In this document: piece by piece, positions 6,079-6,582 of the stretch
Layout of the letters: each line of letters begins with the position of its first letter
Position numbering within the stretch: position 1 is the first letter of the stretch
Source: Elusimicrobiota bacterium
GTDB lineage: Bacteria; Elusimicrobiota; Elusimicrobia; F11
Assembly: GCA_022709485.1 (NCBI GenBank)
Contig: JAKLIS010000078.1
Span: 1 to 6,582, forward strand
Direction of reading: 5' to 3'
Length of the DNA: 6,582 nt
The notes under the pieces: generated by a model
What the model was told of the DNA's origin: nothing
The model's input: the letters and a program-made list of their open reading frames with translations, nothing else
Databases searched by the model: none
Made by a program: the position numbers and the translations under genes

Positions 6079-6582
6079 ATGGGAAGAGTACTTGTTGCGC
6101 CATCGATTCTATCGGCTGACTTCGGCCGTTTGGCCGAAGAAGTCCGTCTCGTGGAAGAAGCGGGGGCGGATTGGATTCACGTCGATGTCATGGACGGCCA
6201 TTTTGTTCCGAATTTGACGGTCGGCCCCGCGGTGGTCAAGTCTTTAAAGAAATACACCAAGCTTCCATTGGACGTCCACTTGATGATTGAAGATCCCGTT
6301 AAATATTCTCAACCTTTCGCTGATGCCGGGGCGTGGGGCCTCACGTTTCACCAAGAGGCGGTTAAAGACCCCGCCGCTGTCATTCAGGAATTTAAAAAGC
6401 GCGGGGTTAAACCGGGAATGTCCATCAAACCCAAAACACCGGCTTCCGTCACGTTCCCTTACTTGAAGGATTTAAATCTTCTTCTGGTGATGACGGTGGA
6501 ACCCGGGTTTGGGGGCCAGGCGTTTATGGCGGATATGCTTCCCAAAATTTCCGAGCTTTCTCAATTCATCCGGAAAAATAAC
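6079..6582 (+). CDS. rpe: Ribulose-phosphate 3-epimerase (3' end beyond window)
   Basis: Interconverts D-ribulose 5-phosphate and D-xylulose 5-phosphate in the pentose phosphate pathway; a cytosolic TIM-barrel metalloenzyme. The first 168 residues are present of a usual ~220, with the frame open to the window edge. Motifs in order: APSILSADF (7-15, substrate-contacting Ser9), HVDVMDGHFVPNLTVGP (34-50, metal ligands His34 and catalytic Asp36), DVHLMI (65-70, His67), FHQEA (90-94), SIKPKTP (115-121) and VMTVEPGFGGQ (137-147). The second catalytic Asp (VDGG motif) would lie in the missing part. Start ATG 6079 has AAGGGA (6067-6072) six bases upstream. rpe closes the def-fmt-rlmN-prkC type cluster in many bacteria, matching its place here. 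It is separated from the PASTA gene by the two nested repeats, so it may be expressed independently. Confidence 0.97.
   Translation, partial: MGRVLVAPSILSADFGRLAEEVRLVEEAGADWIHVDVMDGHFVPNLTVGPAVVKSLKKYTKLPLDVHLMIEDPVKYSQPFADAGAWGLTFHQEAVKDPAAVIQEFKKRGVKPGMSIKPKTPASVTFPYLKDLNLLLVMTVEPGFGGQAFMADMLPKISELSQFIRKNN

Overview
The window is a compact, all-plus-strand stretch of bacterial chromosome: the end of an F-type ATP synthase operon (atpD, atpC) runs directly into a translation-initiation and rRNA-modification cluster (def, fmt, rlmN), then a membrane-anchored PASTA-repeat protein, then ribulose-phosphate 3-epimerase (rpe), which is cut by the right edge. Base composition is near balanced by eye and codon use looks uniform across the genes, so nothing among the coding genes suggests recent transfer. 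The proteins are clearly bacterial. I cannot place the phylum from this window; an uncultured Gram-negative-type lineage (Elusimicrobiota-like is one guess) is only an impression.

Layout. The first 115 bases hold two tandem 37-bp units of a hairpin repeat (CCTCTCCC-TTT-GGGAGAGG) ending in a GGGGTGAGGG tail, followed by TATAAT and the atpD ribosome-binding site. atpD is complete. The next ~250 bases, normally only a few bases in atp operons, are filled with more copies of the same repeat in both orientations, including a large nested hairpin. atpC follows, then def (8-nt gap, Shine-Dalgarno overlapping the atpC stop), fmt (19-nt gap), rlmN (TTG start overlapping fmt by 8 nt) and the PASTA gene (4-nt gap). 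The tight packing predicts one transcript from atpC to the PASTA gene. A 285-base gap before rpe holds no gene but contains two long nested inverted repeats.

How the genes relate. ATP synthase beta and epsilon belong to the F1 head. Fmt formylates initiator Met-tRNA, Def removes the formyl group from new proteins, and RlmN methylates A2503 of 23S rRNA (and A37 of some tRNAs). The order def-fmt-rlmN-[PASTA]-rpe looks like a reduced form of the Firmicutes-type order def-fmt-rsmB-rlmN-stp-prkC-rsgA-rpe. Here the PASTA protein sits where the PASTA kinase PrkC would be, but it has no kinase domain, and rsmB, the phosphatase and rsgA are absent.

The most unusual feature is the pair of elements between the PASTA gene and rpe. 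Each is about 95-99 bp and is bounded by a perfect 16-18 bp inverted repeat. The two outer stems are unrelated in sequence, yet the ~57-nt cores inside them are recognisably homologous, with a compensatory base-pair swap in an inner stem. This is what a repeated structured RNA or folded-DNA element would look like. I do not recognise it as any known family.
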